Source: Crossiella sp. CA-258035 (GTDB taxonomy: Bacteria > Actinomycetota > Actinomycetes > Mycobacteriales > Pseudonocardiaceae). From it: a stretch of DNA of 64,000 bases. The notes below the pieces were generated by a model. That model was given only the letters and a program-made list of their open reading frames with translations, was not told where the DNA came from and made no database searches. This document shows positions 47,208-55,865 of this stretch, piece after piece; the first letter of the stretch is position 1, and each line of letters starts with the position of its first letter. The position numbers and the translations under genes were made by a program. The stretch spans positions 4,248,001 through 4,312,000 of the forward strand of contig NZ_CP116413.1 of assembly GCF_030064675.1 (NCBI RefSeq), read 5' to 3'.

Positions 47208-48962
47208 GTGCGTATCGGGGACATCATCGCCGGCCGGTACCAGCTCGAGGAATCGGTCGGAGCGGGTGGCATGGGCCAGGTGTGGCGGGCCACCGACCTG
47301 GAACTGCGCCGGGTGGTGGCGGTCAAGCTGACCAGCACCGGGGACAGCGAGGAGATGCGCCGGGAGGCCAGGATCGGCGCGGGTGTGCACCACCCCAACG
47401 TGATCTCGGTCTTCGACGTGGTCACCGAGGAGGAGCGGCGCTGGCTGGTGATGGAGTACCTGGCCTCGCGCAGCCTGGCCGAGCTCTGCCGGCAGGAGGG
47501 CCCGCTGGCCCCGGACCGGGTGGCCCGGATCGGCGCGCAGATCGCCACCGCCCTGTCCGCCATGCACGCCAAGGGCATGGTGCACCGGGACATCAAACCG
47601 GCCAACATCCTGGTGGCGCAGGACGGCACCGCGAAGCTGACCGACCTCGGCATCGCCAGCTGGCACCACGTCACGCTGACCGGCACCGCGCGCAGTGCCG
47701 GAACCCCCGGCTACCTCGCTCCCGAGGTGCTCGCGGGACTGCGCGCCACCCCGGCCTCCGACGTCTACGCCCTCGGCGTGACGCTGTCCGCGGCGGTCGA
47801 GGGCCACCCGCAGGCGGACAGCCGGCTGACCGGGGTGCTGGCCGCGCTGACCGAGGAGGACCCGGCCCGCAGGCCCGCCGCGGACAAGGCCGCGCAACAA
47901 CTCCGGACCTACGACGCGCGGCGGATCTCCCGGCGCGCGCTGGCGGCGACCGCGCTCGGCGTGGTCGCGGTGCTGGGCACGGCCTTCGCGCTCACCTCGG
48001 CCGGACCGGAGTCCGGGAACCCGACTCCGACGCCGGGCACCGCCGTGCAGGCGCCCGCCGACAGTTCGGGCTCGCTGCTGTTCGGCATCGGCGACCAGCT
48101 CAACTCGGTGCTGGCCACCGAGCTGGTCCGGGAGACCCCGGTCCGGATGCTCACCACGAACTACCACAAGCCCGGCGACCTGAACCGGCTGGCGACCTGG
48201 CGCGAGACCCTGGTGGCCGACGCCTACGCCCAGGGCTACGCGCTGCACCTGAAGGTCTCCAGCTGGGAGGTCGACGACCCCGAGCGGACGGTGGACACCA
48301 GGTACGGCCCCGGCTGCGGCCGGACGCACCCGCTCTCCGCCGACTTCCCCCGGCACATGCGCGCACTGGCCCGCGCCTTCGCCGGCGCGGCCACCGGGCC
48401 GCCGCTGTACGTCACGATGTTCCAGGAGGTCAACAAGTTCGCCTGCGTGGACGGCGCCTACGCCGCCGATCCGGGGACCACGGCGTACTACCGGGCGCTG
48501 ATGGACCGGTACCTGGAGGTCAAGCAAATCTTCAAGGAGGAAGCGCCCAACGCGAAGGTCGCGATGGGCTGGGACGCCTGGCAGGGCGGGCGGGACGAGC
48601 CGAAGACCGGTGGCGGCCGGTCCATGTTCGGCCACTTCGCCGAGGTGCTGCGGGGTTCGGACTTCCAGTCGGTGCTGGCCACCGAGCCCGACGGCAACGT
48701 GGAGGACATCCGGCAGTCGGTGCGCGCGCTCAGCGCCTACGGCCCGGTCATGGTGGCCGCTTACGGCAACAAGCGGACGCCGCGCGAGATCGTCGACCGG
48801 GACATGCGGGAACTGCTGTCCCCGCAGTCGATCGCCGATCTCGCCCGGCACCGCGTGTTCGCCTGGAACTTCAACAACGAGCGGGTCCTGCTGGAAGCGG
48901 GCAGGCCCACCCTGGACTACATCAAGGAAGTGGTGCGCCGCGCCGGCCGCGAACCCAGGTAG
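47208..48962 (+). CDS. Ser/Thr protein kinase fused to an extracellular glycosidase-like domain
   Basis: 584 residues, GTG start. A Hanks-type kinase fills about 1-235: P-loop GAGGMGQVW, Lys in VVAVKL, catalytic HRDIKPANI, DLG for DFG, and GTPGYLAPE. A single membrane segment follows (about 243-262, LAATALGVVAVLGTAFALTS), then a Pro/Thr linker. The outer domain (about 285-580) reads like a TIM-barrel glycoside hydrolase rather than the usual PASTA repeats: LLFGIGDQLNS, LHLKVSSWEVDD, YVTMFQEVNKFAC with a Glu at the acid/base place, VAMGWDAW and HRVFAWNFNNE. I cannot name a GH family. The likely role is sensing a cell-wall or environmental glycan. It converges, 3 bases apart, on the CBM32-PL7-GH16 gene. 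Confidence 0.88.
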   Translation: MRIGDIIAGRYQLEESVGAGGMGQVWRATDLELRRVVAVKLTSTGDSEEMRREARIGAGVHHPNVISVFDVVTEEERRWLVMEYLASRSLAELCRQEGPLAPDRVARIGAQIATALSAMHAKGMVHRDIKPANILVAQDGTAKLTDLGIASWHHVTLTGTARSAGTPGYLAPEVLAGLRATPASDVYALGVTLSAAVEGHPQADSRLTGVLAALTEEDPARRPAADKAAQQLRTYDARRISRRALAATALGVVAVLGTAFALTSAGPESGNPTPTPGTAVQAPADSSGSLLFGIGDQLNSVLATELVRETPVRMLTTNYHKPGDLNRLATWRETLVADAYAQGYALHLKVSSWEVDDPERTVDTRYGPGCGRTHPLSADFPRHMRALARAFAGAATGPPLYVTMFQEVNKFACVDGAYAADPGTTAYYRALMDRYLEVKQIFKEEAPNAKVAMGWDAWQGGRDEPKTGGGRSMFGHFAEVLRGSDFQSVLATEPDGNVEDIRQSVRALSAYGPVMVAAYGNKRTPREIVDRDMRELLSPQSIADLARHRVFAWNFNNERVLLEAGRPTLDYIKEVVRRAGREPR

Positions 48963-48965
48963 GCG

Positions 48966-50849
48966 TCACTGGTACACCCGCACCCAGTCCACCTCGAACA
49001 CCGCGGGACGCAGGCCACCGGCGCCGGTGAAGTTGTCCAGCTGAATGTTCAGGTGCCCCGACGGCATCGCCTGGATGTCGCCCCGGTCGGCGCCCGCGCC
49101 GCCGGAGTAGCGGAACCACTCGACCCCGTCCACGTAGCCGACCAGCGCCTGCGAGGTCCACTCGAAGGCGAAGTTGTGCCACTGGGTCATGTCCAGCGGG
49201 CACAGGTCCTTGCGTTCCTTCTTGTCGGTCGGGCTCTTCGGGTAGTGCAGGAACGCGGTCAGGCACTGGGCGTCCGGGTTCGAGTACTCCACCCAGTCGT
49301 ACTCGCCGTTCTCCAGCCGGTTGCCCGCGGTGGGCCAGATCAGGTGCAGCGGGTGGTAGAGCCCGCCGCTGGGGCCGATGTTGCGCGAGCGGGACCGGAT
49401 CTCCCACTTGCCGTACTGCTCGTCCCGCTTCTGCCGCAGCCAGCCGGTGTCGCCGTTGGCCTCACCGCGCATGGTGAGCATGCCGTCGGCCACCGTGCTG
49501 TTCTTGGCGCAGCGACGGCCGTTCTTGGCGTGGCCCTCCCAGCAACCCGGGGTGCCGCCGACGGTGCCGGAGGGCACCGCCCACTTCGCCGGGTCCACCG
49601 GGCCGGTGTAGTCGAACTCGTCGGAGATGGGCAGCGGGGTGCCCCAGCCGTTGCGCACCGCGGCCTGGGTCTGGTCGGCGGGCTGGTCCTGGCCGTGGCT
49701 GACCCGCAGGCCGTAGATCTTCACCTCGCCGTAGTTGCCGTCCTCGCAGGGGGAGGTCTTCTCGCAGTTGGCCTGGGTGTAGGCGCCTGCCTTGAAGTAG
49801 CCGCCGGTGAACCTCTTCGCCAGCGTGGCCTTCAGCTGACCGTTGTAGTAGGCCTTGATCTGGCCGTCGCTGACCACGAACCTGGCCTGGAACCTGGTGC
49901 CCAGCCGGTAGCTGTCGGTGATCAGCGTGTGCTTGTTGTCGCCGTCGGTGAGGTAGAGCTTGCTGCCTTCGAGCCGGAAGACCGAGACGTCGTCGGAGCC
50001 GTCGTGGATCTGCCCGGCGACCACGTTCGGCCTGCCCTTGGGCGTCGCGGTGATGGCCTGGTCGATCACCATCTCGTGCGTGCCCGAGGTCGAGGACCAG
50101 CTGGCCTTGTTCCGGCCGTTCATCTCACGCAGCTCCGAGCGCGGGTAGTTCGAGCCGCTGGTGGTGACCCCGTTGACCGCGGCCCGGAACTGCACCGCCT
50201 GGCAGTCCTCGGTGGCGCGGAACCACGGGTCGATGGCGTAGGTGGCCAGCGCGGGCTGCTCGACGTTCTTCGGCTTCTCGGGTTCGCCGATCGGCAGGCC
50301 GATGTACCAGTTGCTCAGGTCCAGCACGTCGGCCGGGTAGCGGCACTCGCCCCCGCTGCCACCGTCAGCCCCGTTGACCGTGGTCTCGGTGATGCTGGTC
50401 CAGGCGTTGACGGTGTTGCCGTGCCCGACCACGCGCAGGTACCGGGCCGAGGCGTCGGCGAAGTCGTAGTTCTGTGCCGCGAGAGTGCTGCCACTGCTGG
50501 TCTTCCGGGTCAGCACGGTGGTCCAGGACGCGGCGTCCTGGGACAGCTGCACGTCGAAGGTGTCCTGCCGGGTGTCGCCCTTGTGCCAGGCGATCGACAC
50601 CGAACCCACGGTCTGGGCCGAGCCGAGGTCGTACTCGATCCACACCCCGTCACCCTGGCCGGACCAGCGGGTGGCCGGATCGCGGTCGAGGGTGTTGGCG
50701 GCGACGTTGCCGTCGTCGGAGAGCGCCCTGACCCCGCTGACGGGCAACGGAGAACCCGTCGCCGCGGCGGCGGGCAGGTGCACCCCGCAGACCCCGACCG
50801 CCAGTGCCACCGCCAGTAATGCGCGGGAAGCACGATGAGTCAACCGCAT
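48966..50849 (-). CDS. Secreted CBM32-PL7-GH16 polysaccharide-degrading enzyme
   Basis: 627 residues, ATG behind TTGAGG. After a signal peptide (about 1-30) comes an F5/8 type C (CBM32-like) domain at 35-160 (NTLDRDPATRWSGQG, YLRVVGHG). A PL7 alginate-lyase-like domain follows at about 170-385 with all three family motifs: YPRSELREM, GQIHDG and YFKAGAYTQ. A GH16 jelly-roll lies at about 405-627 with ENGEYDWVEY, that is the catalytic ExDxxE, and WHNFAFEWT. Both catalytic domains look intact. PL7 enzymes cleave alginate and GH16 enzymes beta-1,3/1,4-glucans or galactans, so this single protein could attack two polymers, such as alginate and laminarin. Substrates are inferred from the families. 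Confidence 0.9.
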   Translation of the reverse strand: MRLTHRASRALLAVALAVGVCGVHLPAAAATGSPLPVSGVRALSDDGNVAANTLDRDPATRWSGQGDGVWIEYDLGSAQTVGSVSIAWHKGDTRQDTFDVQLSQDAASWTTVLTRKTSSGSTLAAQNYDFADASARYLRVVGHGNTVNAWTSITETTVNGADGGSGGECRYPADVLDLSNWYIGLPIGEPEKPKNVEQPALATYAIDPWFRATEDCQAVQFRAAVNGVTTSGSNYPRSELREMNGRNKASWSSTSGTHEMVIDQAITATPKGRPNVVAGQIHDGSDDVSVFRLEGSKLYLTDGDNKHTLITDSYRLGTRFQARFVVSDGQIKAYYNGQLKATLAKRFTGGYFKAGAYTQANCEKTSPCEDGNYGEVKIYGLRVSHGQDQPADQTQAAVRNGWGTPLPISDEFDYTGPVDPAKWAVPSGTVGGTPGCWEGHAKNGRRCAKNSTVADGMLTMRGEANGDTGWLRQKRDEQYGKWEIRSRSRNIGPSGGLYHPLHLIWPTAGNRLENGEYDWVEYSNPDAQCLTAFLHYPKSPTDKKERKDLCPLDMTQWHNFAFEWTSQALVGYVDGVEWFRYSGGAGADRGDIQAMPSGHLNIQLDNFTGAGGLRPAVFEVDWVRVYQ

Positions 50850-50988
50850 CGCAACCTCAATTCATCTGGACGGACTACCGGCGGGCAGCCTGCCAGCCCC
50901 GCGCCGGGATCGGTCCCAGCCGACATCTTCAGGATTGCGACAGCCGCCGCACAGCTCGCCGACAGCCCTGGTCAGCAGTGTGGACGGC

Positions 50989-51648
50989 ATGCCGAAGGAC
51001 AACCGCACCTACCAGGGCCGCCCGCTGCCCCGGCCGCAGGACGAGCTGGTCGACCAGGGCCTCGGTTTCGACCTGGGCACCCTGTTCAGCCGCCGCCGCA
51101 TGCTGGGCCTGCTCGGCCTCGGCGCCGGCGCCGCGACCGGCGTGCCGATGACCATGGAGCTGACCGTGCTGGACCTGGCCAACGGCAAGCCGTTCCAGGG
51201 CACCGCGGTCTACGTCTGGCAGTGCGACGCACAGGGCCGCTACTCGATGTACTCCGCGGGCGCGGAGAACGCGAACTACCTGCGCGGCGTGCAGCTCGCC
51301 GACGCCGAGGGCCGAGTGCGCTTCCACAGCGTCTTCCCGGGTTGCTATCCCGGTCGCTGGTCACACGTGCACTTCGAGGTCTACCCCGACGGCGGCAGCA
51401 TCACCGAGGTGGCCAAGGTGATCGCCACCTCCCAGCTCGCGCTGCCCAAGGAGGTGTCCGAGGCGGTCTACGCCCAGCCCGGCTACGAGTCCTCCGGCCC
51501 GAACTTCCAGCGGGTCAGCCTGGCCCGCGACTCGGTGTTCCGCGACGACCCGGGCGCAACGCAGCTGGCCACGGTGACCGGTGACGTGCGCACCGGATAC
51601 ATGGCGCGGCTCACCATCGGCGTGGACACCAGGACCGCGCCGCGCTGA
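50989..51648 (+). CDS. Intradiol dioxygenase-like protein with Tat signal, internally shortened
   Basis: 219 residues. The N-terminus GFDLGTLFSRRRMLGLLGLG is a twin-arginine signal as in secreted intradiol dioxygenase-like proteins. The catalytic beta domain starts at once (ATGVPMTMELTVLDL); family members have a further 60-80 residues with a GPYPGDGSN-type segment between the two. Iron ligands appear complete: Tyr in VYVWQCDAQGRYSMYS, Tyr in FPGCYPGRW, and both His in SHVHFEVY. The usual substrate is a catechol-type ring, but the gap may affect folding or export. The deletion is in frame. It is followed after 16 bases by the SARP-type regulator. Confidence 0.8.
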   Translation: MPKDNRTYQGRPLPRPQDELVDQGLGFDLGTLFSRRRMLGLLGLGAGAATGVPMTMELTVLDLANGKPFQGTAVYVWQCDAQGRYSMYSAGAENANYLRGVQLADAEGRVRFHSVFPGCYPGRWSHVHFEVYPDGGSITEVAKVIATSQLALPKEVSEAVYAQPGYESSGPNFQRVSLARDSVFRDDPGATQLATVTGDVRTGYMARLTIGVDTRTAPR

Positions 51649-51664
51649 CCGGTAACAATGGGGA

Positions 51665-54600
51665 GTGCGCGACGGCAGCGGGACTCGGGTGGCAGTGCTG
51701 GGACCGGTTCGCGCGCAGGCCGGTGAGTCGCCGATCGCGATTCCCGGCGCGCGGGTGCGGTTGCTGCTGGCCCGGCTGGCGCTGGCCCGCGGCCGCCCGG
51801 TGCCGGCCGAGGTGCTGATCGACGACCTGTGGGGCGCGGACTCGCTGGCCGACGCCACCAACACCTTGCAGGCATTGGTCTCCCGGCTGCGCAAGGCGGT
51901 TGGCGCGGCGGCGGTGGAGTCGGCCAGTGGCGGCTACCGGCTGGTGGCGGAGGTGGACGCGCCGAGGTTCGAGGAGCTGGCCGCGCGTGGCCGCCGGGAG
52001 CTCGCCGAGCAGGATCCCGCCGCCGCGATCGCCAGCCTGGACGCGGCACTTGGCCTGTGGACCGGGGACGCGTTGAGCGACCTGCCCGATGCCGAGTTCG
52101 TCCGGGCGGCGGCCGGTCGGCTGGCCGAGGCCCGGCTGGTGGCGGTGGAGGACCGGGCCGAGGCGGCGCTGCGACTGGGCAGGCACGAGGAGGTGCTGGC
52201 CGAACTGGCCGAGGCGCATCCGTTGGGGGAGCGGCTGGCCGCACTGCGGATGCGGGCGCTGTACGCGGCGGGGCGGCAGGCGGAGGCGCTGGCCGTCTAC
52301 GAGGAGGTGCGCGGCGCGCTGGCCGAGCAGCTGGGGGTCGATCCAGGGGCCGAGCTGCGGCAGGTGCACCTGGCCGTGCTGCGCGGTGAGCTCGAACCCC
52401 TGGCCGCGCGGCCACAACCGGCAGCGGGACGGTTGCCCGCGCAGCTGACCAGCTTCACCGGGCGCGAGACGGAACTGGAGCTGCTCACCGGCCAGCTCGC
52501 CGTCGCCCGGCTGGTCACCGTCGTCGGACCGGGCGGGGTGGGCAAGACCCGGCTGGCCATCGAGGCGGCGGCCCGGCAGCCGGTGCCCGCGCGGGTGTGG
52601 TTCGTGCCGCTGGCCGGGGCGGCGGAGGTCGCCGGGGCGGTGCTGGGGGTGCTCAGCGCTGTCAGGGCGCGGCTGGGCGGGGCGCGGCAGCCAGTGCTCG
52701 ACCAGCTCGTGGAGCTGATCGGGCCAGAGGACGCGCTGCTGGTGCTGGACAACTGCGAACACCTGGTGGACGCCGCCGCCAAGCTCGCCGAGGAGCTACT
52801 GACCCGCCTGCCAGGACTGCGCATCCTGGCCACCAGCCGGGAACCCCTGGCCATCACCGGTGAGGCGCTGTGCCGCCTCGATCCACTGGCACCGCCCGAC
52901 GCGGTGCGGCTGTTCGTCGACCGGGCCCAGGCCGTGCGGCCCGGCTTCACCCCAGGTGAGGTGGTCGCGGACATCTGCCGACGCCTGGACGGCCTGCCGC
53001 TGGCCCTGGAACTGGCCGCCGCCCGGCTGCGCTCGATGACCGCCGAGCAGATCGCGCACCGCCTGGACGACCGGTTCCGGCTGCTCACCGCCGGCAGCCG
53101 GACCGCGCTGCCCCGGCACCGCACGCTGCACGCGGTGGTCGAGTGGAGCTGGGACCTGCTCACCGAACCGGAACGGCTGCTGGCCGCCCGGCTGTCGATC
53201 TTCCCCGGCGGGGCGGGAACGGTTGCGGTGGAAGCGGTCTGCGCCGACGAGACGCTGCCGGTCGAGGACATCGAGTACCTGCTCGGCGCACTGGTGGAGA
53301 AGTCCCTGGTGCAGTGGGACGGGCAGCGGTACCGGATGCTGGCCACCATCCGCGCCTACTCCGCCGAACGGCTGGCCGACCGCGAACCCCTCGCCGACCG
53401 GTTCGTGCGCCACTTCCTGGCCCTGGCCGAGGAACAGGAACCCCGGCTGCGCAACCGGGACCAGCTCGCCGCGCTGCGCCTGCTCGACACCGAGCACGAC
53501 AACCTGGTGCACGCCCTGCGCACCGCCGTCGCCGACGGCCAGGCCGAGGCGGCCGCGCGGCTGGTGGGCGCGCTGACCTGGTACTGGAAGATGTTCCGCC
53601 TGGACGCCAGGGCCGAGGGCTTTGTGACCGAGGTGCTCGGCTTCGGCGACGCCCTGCCCAGCCACAGCCGGGCCGGGCTCACCGCGCTGCACGAGCTCAC
53701 CGCCGAGGTCACCTTCCCCGGACCCGCCCGGGTGCGCGCGCTCGTCGAGGACTGCCTCGCCACCGGCGCGCTGACCCGCCACCCGACCCTGCTGGTCGCG
53801 ACCGCACCCGCGGCCTACCTCGCCGGGCTCCACGACCTGGCCGAGCGACAGCTGCGCGAGGCCGAAGACCCGTGGACAGCCGCTGGCGGGGACCTGCTGC
53901 GGGCGTTCTTCCGCGAGGACCAAGGCGACTGGCCGGGCGCGGCGGCGCTGCGGCGGCAGGCGCTGCGCGGGTTCGAGGAGTCCGGCGACCGGCTCGTGCT
54001 GGCACACACGCTGGCCGCGGTGGCCCAGGACCACGCCATCGCGGGGGAACAGCAGCAGGCCCTGGACGCACTGGCCCGGAGTGTGGCGCTCACGGCCGGG
54101 CTCGGCTGGGCGGAGGAGACCGCCTACCGAGCGAAGCTGGGCGTCCAGCTGACCCGCGCGGGCGATCGGGCCGGGGCGCGGCGGGAGCTGGACACCGCAC
54201 TGCGCCAGGCGGTCGAGCGCGGCGAGCCACACCTGCGGATCGAACCCGTGGTCGCCCTGGCCGACCTGCACCGCCGGGTTGGCGAACCGGACCGCGCCCA
54301 CGAGCTGCTGGACGGCCTGGAAGCCTTGGTGCGCGGTCTTCCTGGCGCGGAGCAGGCCGCCGCGATGCTCATCGCCCCGGTCCGGCTGGCCACCCGCATC
54401 AACACCGGCGACCCGGCCGCCCGGGACTCGTTGCCCCTGGTCGCCGCGGTGGCCCCGGCACGGGCCGCGGAACTGCTGGCCCGGCTGCTGACATCGGCCG
54501 AGGCGGCCTTCGCACTCGGCCTCAGCAAGGCCATCCGAGGCGCTGTCGACCGCGGCGACCCGGAGCTGCGCGCGCTGACCGACGAGCTCACCACCGAACT

Positions 54601-54685
54601 CGGCCCGGCCGCCTTCACCCTGGCGTTCGACCGGGGCGCGAGGCTGTCCAGAGACCAGGCGCGGCAACGGCTGCACACGCTCTGA
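51665..54685 (+). CDS. SARP/AfsR-type regulator with BTAD, NB-ARC ATPase and TPR region
   Basis: 1006 residues, GTG start behind GGGGA. An OmpR-like winged helix (about 5-95, ending LQALVSRLRKAVG and SGGYRLV) is followed by the bacterial transcriptional activation domain (about 100-240, PRFEELAARGRRELAEQ to GVDPGAELRQVH). The NTPase has the P-loop GPGGVGKTRLA near 290 and Walker B ALLVLDNCEHL, then ATSREPL, the NB-ARC/STAND pattern. The helical C-terminus (from about 600) carries TPR-like repeats. Such proteins activate secondary-metabolite or stress genes after nucleotide and signal binding. The two serine hydrolases just downstream are its probable targets; whether it acts on the PKS at the window's left cannot be told. 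Confidence 0.93.
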   Translation: MRDGSGTRVAVLGPVRAQAGESPIAIPGARVRLLLARLALARGRPVPAEVLIDDLWGADSLADATNTLQALVSRLRKAVGAAAVESASGGYRLVAEVDAPRFEELAARGRRELAEQDPAAAIASLDAALGLWTGDALSDLPDAEFVRAAAGRLAEARLVAVEDRAEAALRLGRHEEVLAELAEAHPLGERLAALRMRALYAAGRQAEALAVYEEVRGALAEQLGVDPGAELRQVHLAVLRGELEPLAARPQPAAGRLPAQLTSFTGRETELELLTGQLAVARLVTVVGPGGVGKTRLAIEAAARQPVPARVWFVPLAGAAEVAGAVLGVLSAVRARLGGARQPVLDQLVELIGPEDALLVLDNCEHLVDAAAKLAEELLTRLPGLRILATSREPLAITGEALCRLDPLAPPDAVRLFVDRAQAVRPGFTPGEVVADICRRLDGLPLALELAAARLRSMTAEQIAHRLDDRFRLLTAGSRTALPRHRTLHAVVEWSWDLLTEPERLLAARLSIFPGGAGTVAVEAVCADETLPVEDIEYLLGALVEKSLVQWDGQRYRMLATIRAYSAERLADREPLADRFVRHFLALAEEQEPRLRNRDQLAALRLLDTEHDNLVHALRTAVADGQAEAAARLVGALTWYWKMFRLDARAEGFVTEVLGFGDALPSHSRAGLTALHELTAEVTFPGPARVRALVEDCLATGALTRHPTLLVATAPAAYLAGLHDLAERQLREAEDPWTAAGGDLLRAFFREDQGDWPGAAALRRQALRGFEESGDRLVLAHTLAAVAQDHAIAGEQQQALDALARSVALTAGLGWAEETAYRAKLGVQLTRAGDRAGARRELDTALRQAVERGEPHLRIEPVVALADLHRRVGEPDRAHELLDGLEALVRGLPGAEQAAAMLIAPVRLATRINTGDPAARDSLPLVAAVAPARAAELLARLLTSAEAAFALGLSKAIRGAVDRGDPELRALTDELTTELGPAAFTLAFDRGARLSRDQARQRLHTL

Positions 54686-54743
54686 CCGCACTCATCAGCC
54701 CCGTGTCAGACCGCTGTCAGCGCGTCGGTCCAACGTGATCACC

Positions 54744-55865
54744 ATGACCAACACGTACCAAAGGGTGCAGGACGCGCTGGACCAGGTAGTGGCCGAAAAG
54801 AGCACCCCCGGCGCGGTCGCCGAGATCCGGGACGAGCACGGCACCTGGTTCGGCTCGGCCGGAGTGGCCGACCTGAGCACCGGCCGTCGCCGCGAACCGG
54901 GGGAGCAGTTCCACACCGGCAGTGTCGGCAAGGCCTGCACCGCCACCGCGCTGCTGACCCTGGAGGCCGAGGGACGGCTGAGCCTGGACGACACGGTGGA
55001 GACCTGGCTGCCCGGCGTGGTCCGCGGCAACGGCAACGACGGCCGTGAGATCACCATCAGGCAGCTGCTCACCCACACCGGCGGCCTGGGCATCACCGGC
55101 CTGAGCCCGGAGATCGTGCGCAAGTACCACACCCGCGACGGCTTCGCCGCACACCGCCACGAAGTGTCCACTGTGGACGAACTGATCCGGCTCCAGCTGG
55201 CCGTCCCACCGCGGCACAAGCCGGGGGAGGGTTTCGCCTACGCCAACGGCGGCTACCACCTCGCGGGCGCGATCATCGAGAAGGCAACCGGCCGCAGCTA
55301 CGAGGACGAGGTCACCCGCACCGTGATCGAGCCGCTCGGCCTGACCGGCACCTACGTGCGCGGCCTCGCCGAACAGCGGTTCCGCGGCCCGCACCCCAAG
55401 GCCTACACCCGGATGTTCATCCGGGACGGCGTCGACCCGGCCAGCCTCACCGTGGACAACTACGCCTCGCTGCTGGCAGGCCCGGAAACCGACCCGGCCG
55501 ACGTCACCGACCGCACCTACTCCGGCTGGGCCGCCGGTGGCCTGGTTTCCACCACCGGCGACCTGCTCTGGCTGCTGTCCGCGCTGATCACCGGCTCCCT
55601 GCTGCCACCGGCGCAGCACGAGACCATGTGGCACACCGTCCCCACCGCCGACTGGCTGCCCAACGCCCGCTACGGCACCGGCGTCAGCCAGTGGACGCTG
55701 GCCAACGGCCGTCAGGTGCACGTGCTCTCCGGCGTGGAGGGCGGCTCCGTCACCCTGGCCGTGGGCACACCCGACGGCGAGCTGCTGGTGGCGATGCACC
55801 TCAACGGCGACTGGAACTGGTACCTGGCCTGCCACCAGATCATCGAGGCGGTCTTCGGCTCATGA
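54744..55865 (+). CDS. Beta-lactamase-family serine hydrolase
   Basis: 373 residues from the ATG at 54744; a GTG 9 bases earlier is possible. Class C/D-Ala carboxypeptidase fold: the nucleophile SxxK is in HTGSVGKACTATALL, YxN in FAYANGGY, and the HxG-like triad strand is near the C-terminus (LSGVEGGS), where His is not evident. No signal peptide, so it is probably cytosolic, perhaps an esterase or amidase for a small metabolite rather than a cell-wall enzyme. Its stop overlaps the start of a second family member (ATGA), and it follows the SARP-type regulator after 58 bases. Confidence 0.88.
   Translation: MTNTYQRVQDALDQVVAEKSTPGAVAEIRDEHGTWFGSAGVADLSTGRRREPGEQFHTGSVGKACTATALLTLEAEGRLSLDDTVETWLPGVVRGNGNDGREITIRQLLTHTGGLGITGLSPEIVRKYHTRDGFAAHRHEVSTVDELIRLQLAVPPRHKPGEGFAYANGGYHLAGAIIEKATGRSYEDEVTRTVIEPLGLTGTYVRGLAEQRFRGPHPKAYTRMFIRDGVDPASLTVDNYASLLAGPETDPADVTDRTYSGWAAGGLVSTTGDLLWLLSALITGSLLPPAQHETMWHTVPTADWLPNARYGTGVSQWTLANGRQVHVLSGVEGGSVTLAVGTPDGELLVAMHLNGDWNWYLACHQIIEAVFGS
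55166..55178. repeat. 13-base palindrome GTCCAC-N-GTGGAC, copy 6
   Basis: Perfect copy in the first serine hydrolase, coding Ser-Thr-Val-Asp in EVSTVDELIRL. Confidence 0.8.

Noticed and set aside
53143-54738. Alternative plus-strand frame inside the SARP-type gene
   Set aside because: Arg- and Gly-rich shadow frame; the NB-ARC and TPR signatures are in the other frame.
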